From: Dethiosulfatibacter aminovorans DSM 17477 | GTDB taxonomy: Bacteria > Bacillota > Clostridia > Tissierellales > Dethiosulfatibacteraceae | Direction: 5' to 3' | Assembly (NCBI RefSeq): GCF_900142005.1 | Contig: NZ_FQZL01000015.1 | Span: forward strand, 1-64,000 | DNA length: 64,000 nucleotides | Shown: piece by piece, positions 15,161 through 23,684 of the stretch | Layout of the letters: the number at the start of each line of letters is the position of its first letter | How positions within the stretch are numbered: position 1 is the stretch's first letter | Made by a program: the position numbers and the translations under genes | The notes under the pieces: generated by a model | Told to the model about the DNA's origin: nothing | The model's database searches: none | The model's input: only the letters and a program-made list of their open reading frames with translations

Positions 15161-15595
15161 CTACAGTACCATATTCATAACGGAAGCTACTGCGAAGGAT
15201 GTAAGTATCCTAAGGACCATTATGAATACCGGATTCACTCCGATTCTTTTTATCACCACGGTTTCCCCTATGAGATTGTGTGATATGGCTATGAATGTGG
15301 CTGCTATTGTTGCCTGTTTTGCCGTTAGAGTAATGGATCCAAGAACTCCAAGGGAGGCATAAATGTTTAGGGCTCCTCCGATAATCAATGCAAAGGCTGC
15401 CTCTCCGGGAAGTCCTATGATAGACATGAAAGGAACAAAATACATTGATATTATTTCCAAAATTCCCGAGTATTCCAAAAGCTCCATCACAACATAGATT
15501 GGGAGCATTATCTTTCCAAGTTCAACAAGCACATGGAGGCCCTTCTTAAGCCCCCGTCTAAAAGTGTCTATAGTTATCATCTGCTGCATCCTCAC
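15161..15595 (-). CDS. Nucleoside-recognition (gate) domain membrane protein A
   Basis: This 144-residue partner of the preceding gate-domain protein has the same arrangement of hydrophobic helices and an equivalent glycine-rich LIIGGALNIYASLGVLGS segment. Its start overlaps the end of the helicase loader gene by four bases, placing both small membrane proteins at the end of the replication-gene operon. Confidence 0.7.
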   Translation of the reverse strand: MRMQQMITIDTFRRGLKKGLHVLVELGKIMLPIYVVMELLEYSGILEIISMYFVPFMSIIGLPGEAAFALIIGGALNIYASLGVLGSITLTAKQATIAATFIAISHNLIGETVVIKRIGVNPVFIMVLRILTSFAVASVMNMVL

Positions 15596-16572
15596 CTTGT
15601 CCTGATGTCTTTTCCAAAGAATTTGATCATTCCATAAGTGCTCATAATCCTTGATATGATTCTGTCGGAATAAATCTCCGACATCTTTTCAAGGGAAAGA
15701 TTTGTGGAAACTATAGTCTTCTTGTTGTTGATCATCCTGGAATTCAATATATTGAAAAGTTCTGTATTTGTAAATGAATTTATTGATTCTGAACCTAAAT
15801 CGTCAATTATGAGAAGGTCTGCATTGTAGATCATGGAATAATTGTCCTTGTTTTCATATGATTCGGCGCTTCTGTTGAATTTGTGCTCGCTTATTGTTTC
15901 AAACATCCTGAATGCTGTCTGATAAAGGACGACTATACCCTTGCCCATCAATTCCTTGGCTATGCAGTTGCAGGTGAAGGTCTTTCCAAGTCCCGTGCCA
16001 CCGTAGAAAAGAAGATTTTTGTTGCTTTTATGGAAATTATCGGTATAGTGAAGTGCCGCCCTGAAGACCTGCTTCATGTTTTCCCTTTGGGACATCTTTT
16101 CGTTGCCGTATTTGGCATCGTCAAACTTCGAAAGGTCAAAAGTGTCGAAGTTTTCCTTCTCAAGAAGCTGTCCGAGGCCTGAAATGTTATACAGTTCATT
16201 TATCAGGAGCTGCTTGTAGCAGGAACACATCTTTCCGTCAACATATCCTGTGTCGCTGCATTTGCTGCAGGAATGAACTTCCTTTAGATAAATATCGGGA
16301 ATTTTTCTTTTTTCAAGGATTGACTTTTTTTCTTCACGTAGTTCATTTATTGTCACCCTGCAGTCTTCCATCTTTTTTTCAAAATTGGCAGGCCTTGTAA
16401 AGGCAAGTCTTGATACTTCCAGGCTCAATTTTGAAATTGTATTGTCTATGGTTTTTATTTCAGGCAGCATTTCATAGAGTTCCGTTCTTCTCATCTGGAG
16501 TTCGGCCTTTGAACGAAGCCTTTTCTTCTGATATTCCTTTTTAATATCGTTTATTATTTCCTGTCTCATCAA
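15592..16572 (-). CDS. DnaI/DnaC-like replicative helicase loader (AAA+ ATPase)
   Basis: This 326-residue ATPase probably loads the replicative helicase during initiation. The N-terminal half is helical and holds a cysteine motif CSKCSDTGYVDGKMCSCYK, matching the zinc-binding region of Firmicute helicase loaders. The AAA+ domain carries Walker A GGTGLGKT, a Walker B with LLIIDDLGSE, and the STNLS sensor segment. It overlaps the upstream DnaD-like gene by four bases. This pair is typical of Clostridia. Confidence 0.9.
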   Translation of the reverse strand: MMRQEIINDIKKEYQKKRLRSKAELQMRRTELYEMLPEIKTIDNTISKLSLEVSRLAFTRPANFEKKMEDCRVTINELREEKKSILEKRKIPDIYLKEVHSCSKCSDTGYVDGKMCSCYKQLLINELYNISGLGQLLEKENFDTFDLSKFDDAKYGNEKMSQRENMKQVFRAALHYTDNFHKSNKNLLFYGGTGLGKTFTCNCIAKELMGKGIVVLYQTAFRMFETISEHKFNRSAESYENKDNYSMIYNADLLIIDDLGSESINSFTNTELFNILNSRMINNKKTIVSTNLSLEKMSEIYSDRIISRIMSTYGMIKFFGKDIRTR

Positions 16573-17621
16573 ATATCCTCTTTATCATCTATTAAGTCTT
16601 CAATACTGAATTTTGCGAGTTTCTCAAGTTCATCTTCCGACATTTTACTGTACTTCTGTTCAAAGTTGTGGAAGGCGTTTTTGGTGGTTGCGGACTGTTT
16701 CTTCCTTGGTTTTTTGTCAAATGATTGTATATCTTCAACCTTTGATATGCCCTTGCTGTACCAGTTCTCAAGAATCTTGTTGAAATACTTCATGTTTGGA
16801 TTTGTTGTACCGGTAGAGTATGACAGTGCCTTTATTATCATTTCCTCTGAAAAATGCCACTGGTCAACCCAGCAATCTATCAGGTTTCTTTCTTCAAGGG
16901 TCAGCGACCTTCCGGAAAAGCCAAGATGCTTTCTCACCGTATTGTAGTATTTGTAGTTTTTTTCATTTATTCCAAGATGGTCTCTCAATGAATCGATATC
17001 AAAGATCTCCTTGTCGTACCAGGAAGCCAGAAGTGATTCTACATACCTCATGTTCTTCACGTTTTTCTTTTCAACGGCGTATTTGAATGTTTCGTATACC
17101 ATTTCCGTAGTGGATGAATATTTTGAAATGCTGTCCAGAATATTTCTCTTCTCGTTGGGAGTCAGCAGCCTTCCGAAAACAAATTCTACATCCCTGAACA
17201 TCTTTCTCACGCTTTCCGACTTGTTTGCACTTACAGCATCTTCAAGGGAGAGCTTTTCTTCTTTCGGTTCTTCCTTCCCGGCATCGGGAACATATTTGTA
17301 GATGTTTTCCACGTAAAGCTGCTTAAGGTTCACGAACTCGACTGATGAAGAACCGGCTGAATACCTGTCGCCTGTTATGACGACTATGCCCTGGTCCTGC
17401 CAGTATTCCCAGGAGTCGTAGACTTCCTTAAGGGAAATACCTAGATTTTTGGCAATAGTCTCGTTTGAGAAGGTTTCCTCCCTGTCTTTTGCATACTTGT
17501 AGCCTAGAAGATATACCTTCACGTGGATACCTTTTGCCATAGGCATGTAGTCGTTAATAAATATATTTTCAACGGGAGTGTTCCCGAAGTCGATTTTTTC
17601 GTTTTGGAGCTTGAAAATCAT
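16569..17621 (-). CDS. DnaD-domain replication protein
   Basis: This protein of about 350 residues has two DnaB2/DnaD-type C-terminal repeats, recognised by LTPNEKRNILDSISKYS (near residue 155) and LTLEERNLIDCWVDQWHFSEEMI (two blocks near 245), each followed by YxxxIL.WY-like endings. Such proteins help recruit the helicase to origins. The start at 17621 (MIFKLQNEK) is chosen because an AGGTGA site lies just upstream, whereas the ATG 13 codons earlier has none. It heads a four-gene minus-strand operon. Confidence 0.85.
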   Translation of the reverse strand: MIFKLQNEKIDFGNTPVENIFINDYMPMAKGIHVKVYLLGYKYAKDREETFSNETIAKNLGISLKEVYDSWEYWQDQGIVVITGDRYSAGSSSVEFVNLKQLYVENIYKYVPDAGKEEPKEEKLSLEDAVSANKSESVRKMFRDVEFVFGRLLTPNEKRNILDSISKYSSTTEMVYETFKYAVEKKNVKNMRYVESLLASWYDKEIFDIDSLRDHLGINEKNYKYYNTVRKHLGFSGRSLTLEERNLIDCWVDQWHFSEEMIIKALSYSTGTTNPNMKYFNKILENWYSKGISKVEDIQSFDKKPRKKQSATTKNAFHNFEQKYSKMSEDELEKLAKFSIEDLIDDKEDI

Positions 17622-17767
17622 CAATGTCACCTCTGTAGATTTTGTAATATTATAACACAAATATTATTATATCATAATTACAATTTTATCTTTTTAGTTA
17701 TAGACATTTGTGATATAATGATGTAGTGTAAATTAAAGGGGTAAAAAATCAGCGGAGCAGAAATCCA

Positions 17768-19195
17768 ATGCAGATATTCAAGTCAATGCTAGAAAACCTA
17801 AAAAAGAATAAAGTAGTAGATAAATTCCTGTCTAATTCATATGCTGTAAATATATCAATTTTGTTGATTCTTACATTTTCAGTTCTATTGTATTCCCATT
17901 TAACAAATTTAATAAGGTTGAATGAAGTAGCCACAAGATCCTTTGAGGTTTATTTTGATGGAAATTATGTCGGAAACATTAGGGACAAGGAAAGCTTTGA
18001 AGAAGTTCTGGGAGATTTCAGGGATACGCTGCAGGAAGAAAATCATGCCGAGGTGGCAATATCAAATACGGTTGAATATGTCTCTACTCATGTTGAAGAC
18101 AGTGAAATATCCACTCACGACGAAATAGTCGATAATATTGCGTCCAAGATTGAATACAATATACTTGCCTATGGAATAAAGGTTGACGGAGAAATCCTGG
18201 GTGAACTTAAAACCGAAGAAGAAGCGGAAGGAATTCTTGAAGCCATCAAGGAACCCTTTGAGATGATGATGGAAGATTCGGAAATACTATCTCTGGATTT
18301 CGCTCAGGATGTTGAAATAGTCCAGTGTGAGGTATCGAAGTATGAAATTGATGATGCGGAAAAGCTCCTTCAATATCTGCAAAAGGGAACTACGGAAGAG
18401 CAGATTCACGTTGTTGAAAAGGGAGACAACTTCTGGACGATATCAAGCCAGTATAACTTGACGGTAGACGAGCTGATATCGGCAAATCCCACTGTTGATT
18501 CTGAGCTTATACATCCGGGAGACGAGCTTTCACTCATAATTCCCAAGCCATATATTGGTGTAAGAACTGTAGAGCTTGCAACATATGAAGAAAAAATACC
18601 TTACGAAACCGAATATGAAAAAGTTTCGTGGCTTTACAACGACGAATATTCAGTGAAGAAGTCGGGAGAATATGGAATCAAGGAAGTAGATGCCAAGATT
18701 ATCAGGGAAAACGGGATAAAGATAGAAACGGAAGTAATAGAGGAAGAGATCATTTCCGAACCTGTTACCAAGATAGTTTACAATGGTACGATTGAGCCAC
18801 CGCCAAGGAAGGGTACAGGAACATTCATTAATCCTCTTCCTTCAGGATATGTAACGTCGAGATACGGTGCAAGGTGGGGTGGATTCCACTATGGAGTTGA
18901 TATAGCAAATTCCATAGGAACTCCAATAAAGGCAACAGACGGCGGAAAGGTTATATATGCCGGATGGTTTGGAGACTACGGGTATATGGTACAGATAGAC
19001 CATGGCGGCGGATATACTTCAGTATATGGACACTGTTCAAAATTCTATGTAGAAGTCGGTGATATGGTGTACCAGGGACAGAAGATAGCTGCAGTAGGAA
19101 ATACCGGATACAGCACAGGACCCCATGTACATTTCGAGATAAGGAAATATGGAGTCAAGAAGGATCCCGGGTTGTACATACCTGTTTTATATTAG
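17768..19195 (+). CDS. Membrane-anchored M23 peptidoglycan endopeptidase with LysM and G5 domains
   Basis: This 475-residue cell-envelope hydrolase has one N-terminal membrane segment (about 26-45), an extracellular helical region, a LysM peptidoglycan-binding domain (about 213-258, IHVVEKGDNFWTISSQY), a G5 domain (about 262-345) and an M23 metallopeptidase domain (about 365-470). Zinc ligands are visible in HYGVD and HVHFE. It would cleave peptide cross-links in the wall and is likely involved in growth or sporulation. The promoter region upstream is AT-rich, with TATAAT near 17713. Confidence 0.92.
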   Translation: MQIFKSMLENLKKNKVVDKFLSNSYAVNISILLILTFSVLLYSHLTNLIRLNEVATRSFEVYFDGNYVGNIRDKESFEEVLGDFRDTLQEENHAEVAISNTVEYVSTHVEDSEISTHDEIVDNIASKIEYNILAYGIKVDGEILGELKTEEEAEGILEAIKEPFEMMMEDSEILSLDFAQDVEIVQCEVSKYEIDDAEKLLQYLQKGTTEEQIHVVEKGDNFWTISSQYNLTVDELISANPTVDSELIHPGDELSLIIPKPYIGVRTVELATYEEKIPYETEYEKVSWLYNDEYSVKKSGEYGIKEVDAKIIRENGIKIETEVIEEEIISEPVTKIVYNGTIEPPPRKGTGTFINPLPSGYVTSRYGARWGGFHYGVDIANSIGTPIKATDGGKVIYAGWFGDYGYMVQIDHGGGYTSVYGHCSKFYVEVGDMVYQGQKIAAVGNTGYSTGPHVHFEIRKYGVKKDPGLYIPVLY

Positions 19196-19232
19196 TCTAA
19201 AGGGTTTTGAATAACATTATAAAGAAAATACG

Positions 19233-19260
19233 TCCGCTGAAAGCTCAGCGGATTTATTTA
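19233..19260 (+). terminator. Terminator after the M23 peptidase gene
   Basis: Stem TCCGCTGA (19233-19240) with TCAGCGGA (19245-19252), followed by an interrupted T-run. Confidence 0.75.
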
Positions 19261-19413
19261 TGCTTAGCTTAGGGCAGTCAAAAATGTATAATCCGGATGT
19301 ATCAATTATTATTTGGTTTGTTCAGCGCAATATGCATATCCGGTATTTACATGGAAGACAACACATTGCTTAATTCTTGAATTATTCTCATGTAAGTATC
19401 GGAACTCTATGAC

Positions 19414-19443
19414 TTGTATAGACCGTGCATGTGAGGGTATAAT
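19414..19443 (+). promoter_or_regulatory. Promoter of the GNAT gene
   Basis: TTGTAT (19414-19419), 18-base spacer, perfect TATAAT (19438-19443), 30 bases before the start codon. Confidence 0.5.
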
Positions 19444-19472
19444 TACAATGATACATACAATGGGGTGGAGAT

Positions 19473-20048
19473 ATGGCAAATTTTGACAAGACTCCGATTT
19501 TGAATTCGGAGAGAATAACTTTAAGAGAGATAAATGTTCCTGTGGATGCACCGGAGTGGTACAAGCTGTCCAAGGATCCGGAAATACACAAATGGACTGG
19601 AAACAATGCACCTGGAAATGTCTGGGAGACCAGAAAGAACCTTAAAAAATATTCTGAAATTGAACAGATCATTTCCTGGGCAATAATAAGCAATGAAACT
19701 GGAAAAATCATTGGAACCTACTGGGTGTGGAAGCCTATAGAGTATCCCGACGGATCTGTCATTATTCCAGCTGAAGTTGAAAGGATAGCTAAGCACTGCT
19801 GGAGGAAGGGATACATGAAGGAGGCAAGAAAACTTGTCTATGACTATTGTTTCAATACCTTGAACGTAAATGAAATACATGCCCAGGTATGGAAGGACAA
19901 TGTAAATTCGGTCAAGTCCCTTGAACATGCAGGACATGTACTCTACAAGGAAGAGAAAAAGCTTATAGAGCAGCTGGGCTCATACCATATTGAGTGCAAT
20001 TACAAGATTACCAGGGAAACATGGTTGAACAGCAGACTGATGAAGTAA
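19473..20048 (+). CDS. GNAT-family N-acetyltransferase
   Basis: This 191-residue protein is related to RimJ/RimL-type acetyltransferases. It opens with the usual LNSERITLREI strand and has the acetyl-CoA region around VERIAKHCWRKGYMKEA, where RxxGxG/A is represented by WRKGYM, then an NxxSxxxLE-like segment NSVKSLEHAG. The acceptor substrate is unknown. A GGTGGAG site precedes the ATG. It stands alone between two transcription units. Confidence 0.82.
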   Translation: MANFDKTPILNSERITLREINVPVDAPEWYKLSKDPEIHKWTGNNAPGNVWETRKNLKKYSEIEQIISWAIISNETGKIIGTYWVWKPIEYPDGSVIIPAEVERIAKHCWRKGYMKEARKLVYDYCFNTLNVNEIHAQVWKDNVNSVKSLEHAGHVLYKEEKKLIEQLGSYHIECNYKITRETWLNSRLMK

Positions 20049-20156
20049 GGTAAAAGACTCAACCTATTTAATATATTTCTAATAATGTGTTAATATATAC
20101 TTAAGGGTGAAGGTGTATAAATAAGGTAATAAATATATTGAAAGGTGATGAGTTTA

Positions 20157-20408
20157 GTGGAAAGAAAACTATATAAGAATACAGACAATAAGAAAATAGC
20201 GGGTGTTTGCCAGGGGGTTGCTGAATATTTCGATATCGATCCTACGATAGTAAGAATTGTATGGTTTGTGTTTTCGTGGTTCTATGGAATAGGAATAATG
20301 CTTTACATACTTTTATGGATAATGCTTCCTGAAAAGTCTGAAGTGGCAGATGTCTTGAGCAAGAGTGAAATGAAGGATGACTTCTACAACGATGATGATG
20401 ACAAATAG
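20157..20408 (+). CDS. PspC-domain membrane protein
   Basis: This small membrane protein (about 83 residues) has the PspC fold: KLYKNTDNKKIAGVCQGVAEYF, then a long hydrophobic helix and an acidic tail ending in DDDDK. The start is taken as GTG at 20157 because AGGTGAT lies 7 bases upstream. The ATG at 20148 overlaps that ribosome site. PspC proteins take part in envelope stress responses; this one is a stand-alone domain. Confidence 0.85.
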   Translation: MERKLYKNTDNKKIAGVCQGVAEYFDIDPTIVRIVWFVFSWFYGIGIMLYILLWIMLPEKSEVADVLSKSEMKDDFYNDDDDK

Positions 20409-20475
20409 AAAGCTGGTTTTGAAAGTCAATTGAAACTTTTCGACCGATAAACAAGAAGACTTTCCAAGCTTCAAA

Positions 20476-20503
20476 AAAAGAGAAAACCCGGGTTTTCTCT
20501 TTT
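20476..20503. terminator. Bidirectional terminator (perfect palindrome)
   Basis: The 28-bp perfect palindrome centred on CCCGGG has A-rich and T-rich arms. It serves both the PspC gene and the convergent carbonic-anhydrase-like gene. Confidence 0.85.
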
Positions 20504-20535
20504 GTGATTTTTTGTTGAACTGTTTTTTAAAAGTT

Positions 20536-20922
20536 TTATAATGTCAATTCCTCTTCGACTTCCCAATCATCATTGATATAGAAACCTATTATTTCCACAT
20601 CCTTGTCCTTGTATTCGGACTTTAGAAATTTAAGGCTGTCCTTGATATGTTCTTCCTGGGCTTCCTTTGATACTGGATTGCCGGCACAGTCGTAATGTCC
20701 TGATATTGCAATGACTTTTGACCCATGTTTGTTTATGGAAATGTCCACCTTTCTTAATATTGAACGTACAATGTCTTCGTCGTTTTGGTCAGCCAGTGCA
20801 TAGCAAGGTCCGGGTTCGGTAATTGAGTCTATGTATTTTGCATTATATTTTTCCTTGAGATATTTGTTGATTTTTTCCTGAATACGACCATCGATACAAT
20901 GGATTGACGTAACAAATTCCAT
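20536..20922 (-). CDS. Miniature beta-carbonic-anhydrase-like protein
   Basis: This protein is about 128 residues from ATG 20922, chosen because GGAGG lies just upstream. Two motifs match the zinc site of beta-class carbonic anhydrases: CIDGR near the N-terminus (CxDxR, one zinc cysteine plus the Asp-Arg dyad) and GHYDCAG near the middle (HxxC, the other two zinc ligands). The family is usually 160-220 residues, so this is a compact version lacking parts of the fold. Whether it hydrates CO2 is unknown; it could be a relative acting on another small substrate. Confidence 0.65.
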   Translation of the reverse strand: MEFVTSIHCIDGRIQEKINKYLKEKYNAKYIDSITEPGPCYALADQNDEDIVRSILRKVDISINKHGSKVIAISGHYDCAGNPVSKEAQEEHIKDSLKFLKSEYKDKDVEIIGFYINDDWEVEEELTL

Positions 20923-20957
20923 AAAACCTCCAAAATGTTTTTCGTTTTTTAATACCA

Positions 20958-20986
20958 AATATAACATAAAAATACAAATAGTTCAA
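20958..20986 (-). promoter_or_regulatory. Promoter of the carbonic-anhydrase-like gene
   Basis: Minus strand: TTGAAC (20986-20981), 17-base spacer, TATATT (20963-20958). Confidence 0.5.
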
Positions 20987-21040
20987 TGAAAAAAGGGGAA
21001 TATCGGGAAATCATCTTTTCAGAAGTGCTGAATCATTTCA

Positions 21041-21069
21041 TTCAAACACCTTGTAAATTCTGTTATAAT
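21041..21069 (+). promoter_or_regulatory. Promoter of the FGGY kinase gene
   Basis: TTCAAA (21041-21046), 17-base spacer, perfect TATAAT (21064-21069) with extended TGT. Confidence 0.6.
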
Positions 21070-21118
21070 GGATTTAGTGCACTGATTGTTGATAGAATAA
21101 TGAATTCCAGGAGGAAAT

Positions 21119-22669
21119 GTGGACAAAAATTGTTTTATGACCATTGATTGCGGAACTCAGAGTGTTAGGGTGCTTGTTTTTGACATCAAGGGCAGTCTCC
21201 TGTATAAATACAAGTCTGCAATAGATGAATACAAGACATTGAATCCGGGGTGGAAGGAAATCGACCCCGACATTATATGGAATAAAATATGCATAGGAAC
21301 AAGAAGCCTTTATGAAAAGGACAGGAATCTCTTCTTTCGCATAGAGGGAGTTACCGTATCCTGCCAGAGGGACTCAGTAGTGGTGGTTGACAAGGATGGT
21401 AAACCCCTTCGTGACTGCATAATATGGATGGACAAGAGAAAAAATGAAGAAATAAGACCTATGAAGCAATGGGCCAATGCTCTCCTGAAGCTTGTGAGGT
21501 TCAAAAGAATAGGCGAGACATACAACAGGGAATTCAGGGCAAACTGGATAAGGGCAAATGAACCGGAAGTTTGGGGAAAGGTCCACAAGTACCTCCTGCT
21601 TTCCACTTATCTGAACTATAAATTGACTGGGAGATTTGCTGACAGTACGGCATCGACCATAGGGCATCTTCCATTCGACTATAAAAGGTTTAAATGGGCG
21701 GGGAAAAACGACATCAAAAGGCAGATATTCGACCTTGATGACAGCTATCTCTACGAACTTGTCAAACCCTGTACCATTATGGGTGGAATTTCCGGCAATG
21801 CATCCTTGGAAACAATGCTGCCCAAGGATCTGCCTGTAGCAGCGACAGGATCTGACAAGGGTTGTGAAACCATAGGAGTGGGTTGCAGGAATCTTGAACA
21901 GGGAAGCATTTCTCTTGGTTCGCAGGCAACCATACAGACTGTCGCTAAAAAGTATTTTGAAATAGTGACATTGTTTCCGCCGTTTCCCTCCGTAAAAGAG
22001 GGATGGTACAATCCTGAAATCACAATATACAGAGGGTTCTGGATGGTGAAGTGGTTTGAGGAGGAATTTGCCCACAAGGAGCTTGTGGAGGCCGGTGGCA
22101 GTTCTCAGGAAGCCGTAAAGCTTCTGGATGACAAGCTTGACCATATTCCGCCGGGATGCGACGGTCTGGTTCTTCAGCCTTTCTGGGGACAGGAGCTTCT
22201 AAGACCTGAAGCCAAGGGGTCTGTCATAGGATTTCATGATTACCATACAAGAGAACATCTGTACAGGGCGATAATAGAAGGAATAGCCTTTGCCCTTCTC
22301 GAAGGGATAGAGACTCTTGAGAACAAGTCAGGAAAAAGGATGACAGCCATAGCATTGTCCGGAGGAGGCTCCCAGAGTGACACTATATGCCAGATTACGG
22401 CAGACATCTTCAACAGGGAGGTATACAGGGTCCAGACCTTTGAAACCACTGGCCTTGGAGGAGCAGTTGCAGGATTTGCCGCACTGGGAAAATTCGAGAA
22501 CATAGACCAGGGAATTGAGAACATGGTCCATAAAAAATCCATTTTCAGACCTGATGAAAAAAATTCCAGGATCTACAGAAAGATATACACAAGGGTATAC
22601 AAGAATATATACAAAAAACTTAAACCGCTATACGAAGAGATGGAAAAAATACACCAAGATATGTTATAA
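21119..22669 (+). CDS. FGGY-family carbohydrate kinase
   Basis: This 516-residue sugar or polyol kinase has an N-terminal actin-like ATPase strand FMTIDCGTQSVRVLVFD and a C-terminal nucleotide-binding segment ALSGGGSQSDTICQITADI followed by the TTGLGGAVAG motif. All are typical of the xylulokinase/glycerol kinase/gluconokinase family. The substrate is not evident, and no sugar transporter or isomerase is adjacent. The GTG start at 21119 has AGGAGG four bases upstream. Confidence 0.88.
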   Translation: MDKNCFMTIDCGTQSVRVLVFDIKGSLLYKYKSAIDEYKTLNPGWKEIDPDIIWNKICIGTRSLYEKDRNLFFRIEGVTVSCQRDSVVVVDKDGKPLRDCIIWMDKRKNEEIRPMKQWANALLKLVRFKRIGETYNREFRANWIRANEPEVWGKVHKYLLLSTYLNYKLTGRFADSTASTIGHLPFDYKRFKWAGKNDIKRQIFDLDDSYLYELVKPCTIMGGISGNASLETMLPKDLPVAATGSDKGCETIGVGCRNLEQGSISLGSQATIQTVAKKYFEIVTLFPPFPSVKEGWYNPEITIYRGFWMVKWFEEEFAHKELVEAGGSSQEAVKLLDDKLDHIPPGCDGLVLQPFWGQELLRPEAKGSVIGFHDYHTREHLYRAIIEGIAFALLEGIETLENKSGKRMTAIALSGGGSQSDTICQITADIFNREVYRVQTFETTGLGGAVAGFAALGKFENIDQGIENMVHKKSIFRPDEKNSRIYRKIYTRVYKNIYKKLKPLYEEMEKIHQDML

Positions 22670-22995
22670 TCAGACGAAGCAGCTATGCTGTGTTATCCGC
22701 GTAGCGGTATCGTCGCGTAAGAAAGTCAACCTTGAAAACAAAATACCAACGTTTCAAGGGATTTTGTAAGTAAAGGACTTTCTGTAGTCCAGGCAGAGCG
22801 ACTATGTCGCATCAGCCACGAAGTGGTGCTGCCAGCGAAGGAAAGTTTACATTTTAATAAAACACCAATGCTTCAAGGTGTTTTTATATAGAAACTTTCT
22901 GTAGTCTAGACGAAACAGCTATGCTGCGGTATCAGAGTCGGCGGATATTGTCGTGCATAAAAGTTTTTGAAATGATAATTTAAGGGAGAAATAAA
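22670..22995 (-). repeat. R1 repeats in tandem (two reverse copies plus an end fragment)
   Basis: This intergene between the kinase and walR holds no gene. It contains two copies of the R1 hairpin repeat in reverse orientation. Conserved loop cores are at 22745-22760 and 22864-22880 (ACCAACGTTTCAAGGG and ACCAATGCTTCAAGGT, plus-strand reading), each within AAAGT/ACTTT outer arms. A third fragment with GCATAGCTG-type hairpin sequence lies at about 22910-22960. Hairpin arms differ between copies but stay complementary (for example AAACACC with GGTGTTT). Confidence 0.7.
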
Positions 22996-23682
22996 ATGAG
23001 TGACAAGATATTGGTTGTAGATGATGAACGACCTATAGCAAATATTATTAAATATAATCTTGAAAAGGAAGGATATGACGTTTCCACTGCCTTTGACGGT
23101 AATGAAGCGGTAGAGCTGGCAAGGAAATCGGAACCGGACCTTGTCCTTCTTGATATAATGCTTCCATACAAGAATGGATTCGAAGTGCTTAAGGAAATAA
23201 GGACCTGGTCCACGGTGCCTGTACTCATGCTTACTGCCAAGGAAGAAGAGGCGGACAAAATCGCAGGACTTGATTCCGGCGCAGATGACTATATTACCAA
23301 GCCTTTCAGTATGAATGAGCTGATTGCAAGGGTCAAGTCAAACTTGAGAAGGAATAGCTACAAGAATCCTGAAGAGGAAATGAAGACCAAGATTGTACAT
23401 TATGGAAGGCTGAAGCTTGATTACAATAAACTTGAAGTATACAAGGACGACGTACTCATATACCTGACCCACAGGGAGTTTGAGCTGTTGAAATATCTTT
23501 CTCTCAATCCTGATAGGGTATTCAAGAGGGAACATCTTCTCAAGGAGGTATGGGGCTACGAATTTGGAGATTTGAGAACTGTAGACGTTACAGTAAGAAG
23601 GCTCCGTGAAAAGATTGAAAACAAGGACGACAAATATATAATTACAAAAAGAGGTGTCGGCTACTACTTCAGGAGGATTTAA
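22996..23682 (+). CDS. walR: Response regulator WalR (YycF), OmpR family
   Basis: This 228-residue regulator controls cell-wall metabolism genes in Firmicutes. The receiver domain (about 1-118) has the phospho-acceptor in LVLLDIMLP and a switch lysine in DYITKPFS. The winged-helix DNA-binding domain (about 130-228) ends in the usual KRGVGYYFRRI. It heads the walRK-yycHI operon and is followed two bases later by walK, so it is named from synteny as well as sequence. Confidence 0.95.
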   Translation: MSDKILVVDDERPIANIIKYNLEKEGYDVSTAFDGNEAVELARKSEPDLVLLDIMLPYKNGFEVLKEIRTWSTVPVLMLTAKEEEADKIAGLDSGADDYITKPFSMNELIARVKSNLRRNSYKNPEEEMKTKIVHYGRLKLDYNKLEVYKDDVLIYLTHREFELLKYLSLNPDRVFKREHLLKEVWGYEFGDLRTVDVTVRRLREKIENKDDKYIITKRGVGYYFRRI

Positions 23683-23684
23683 TA

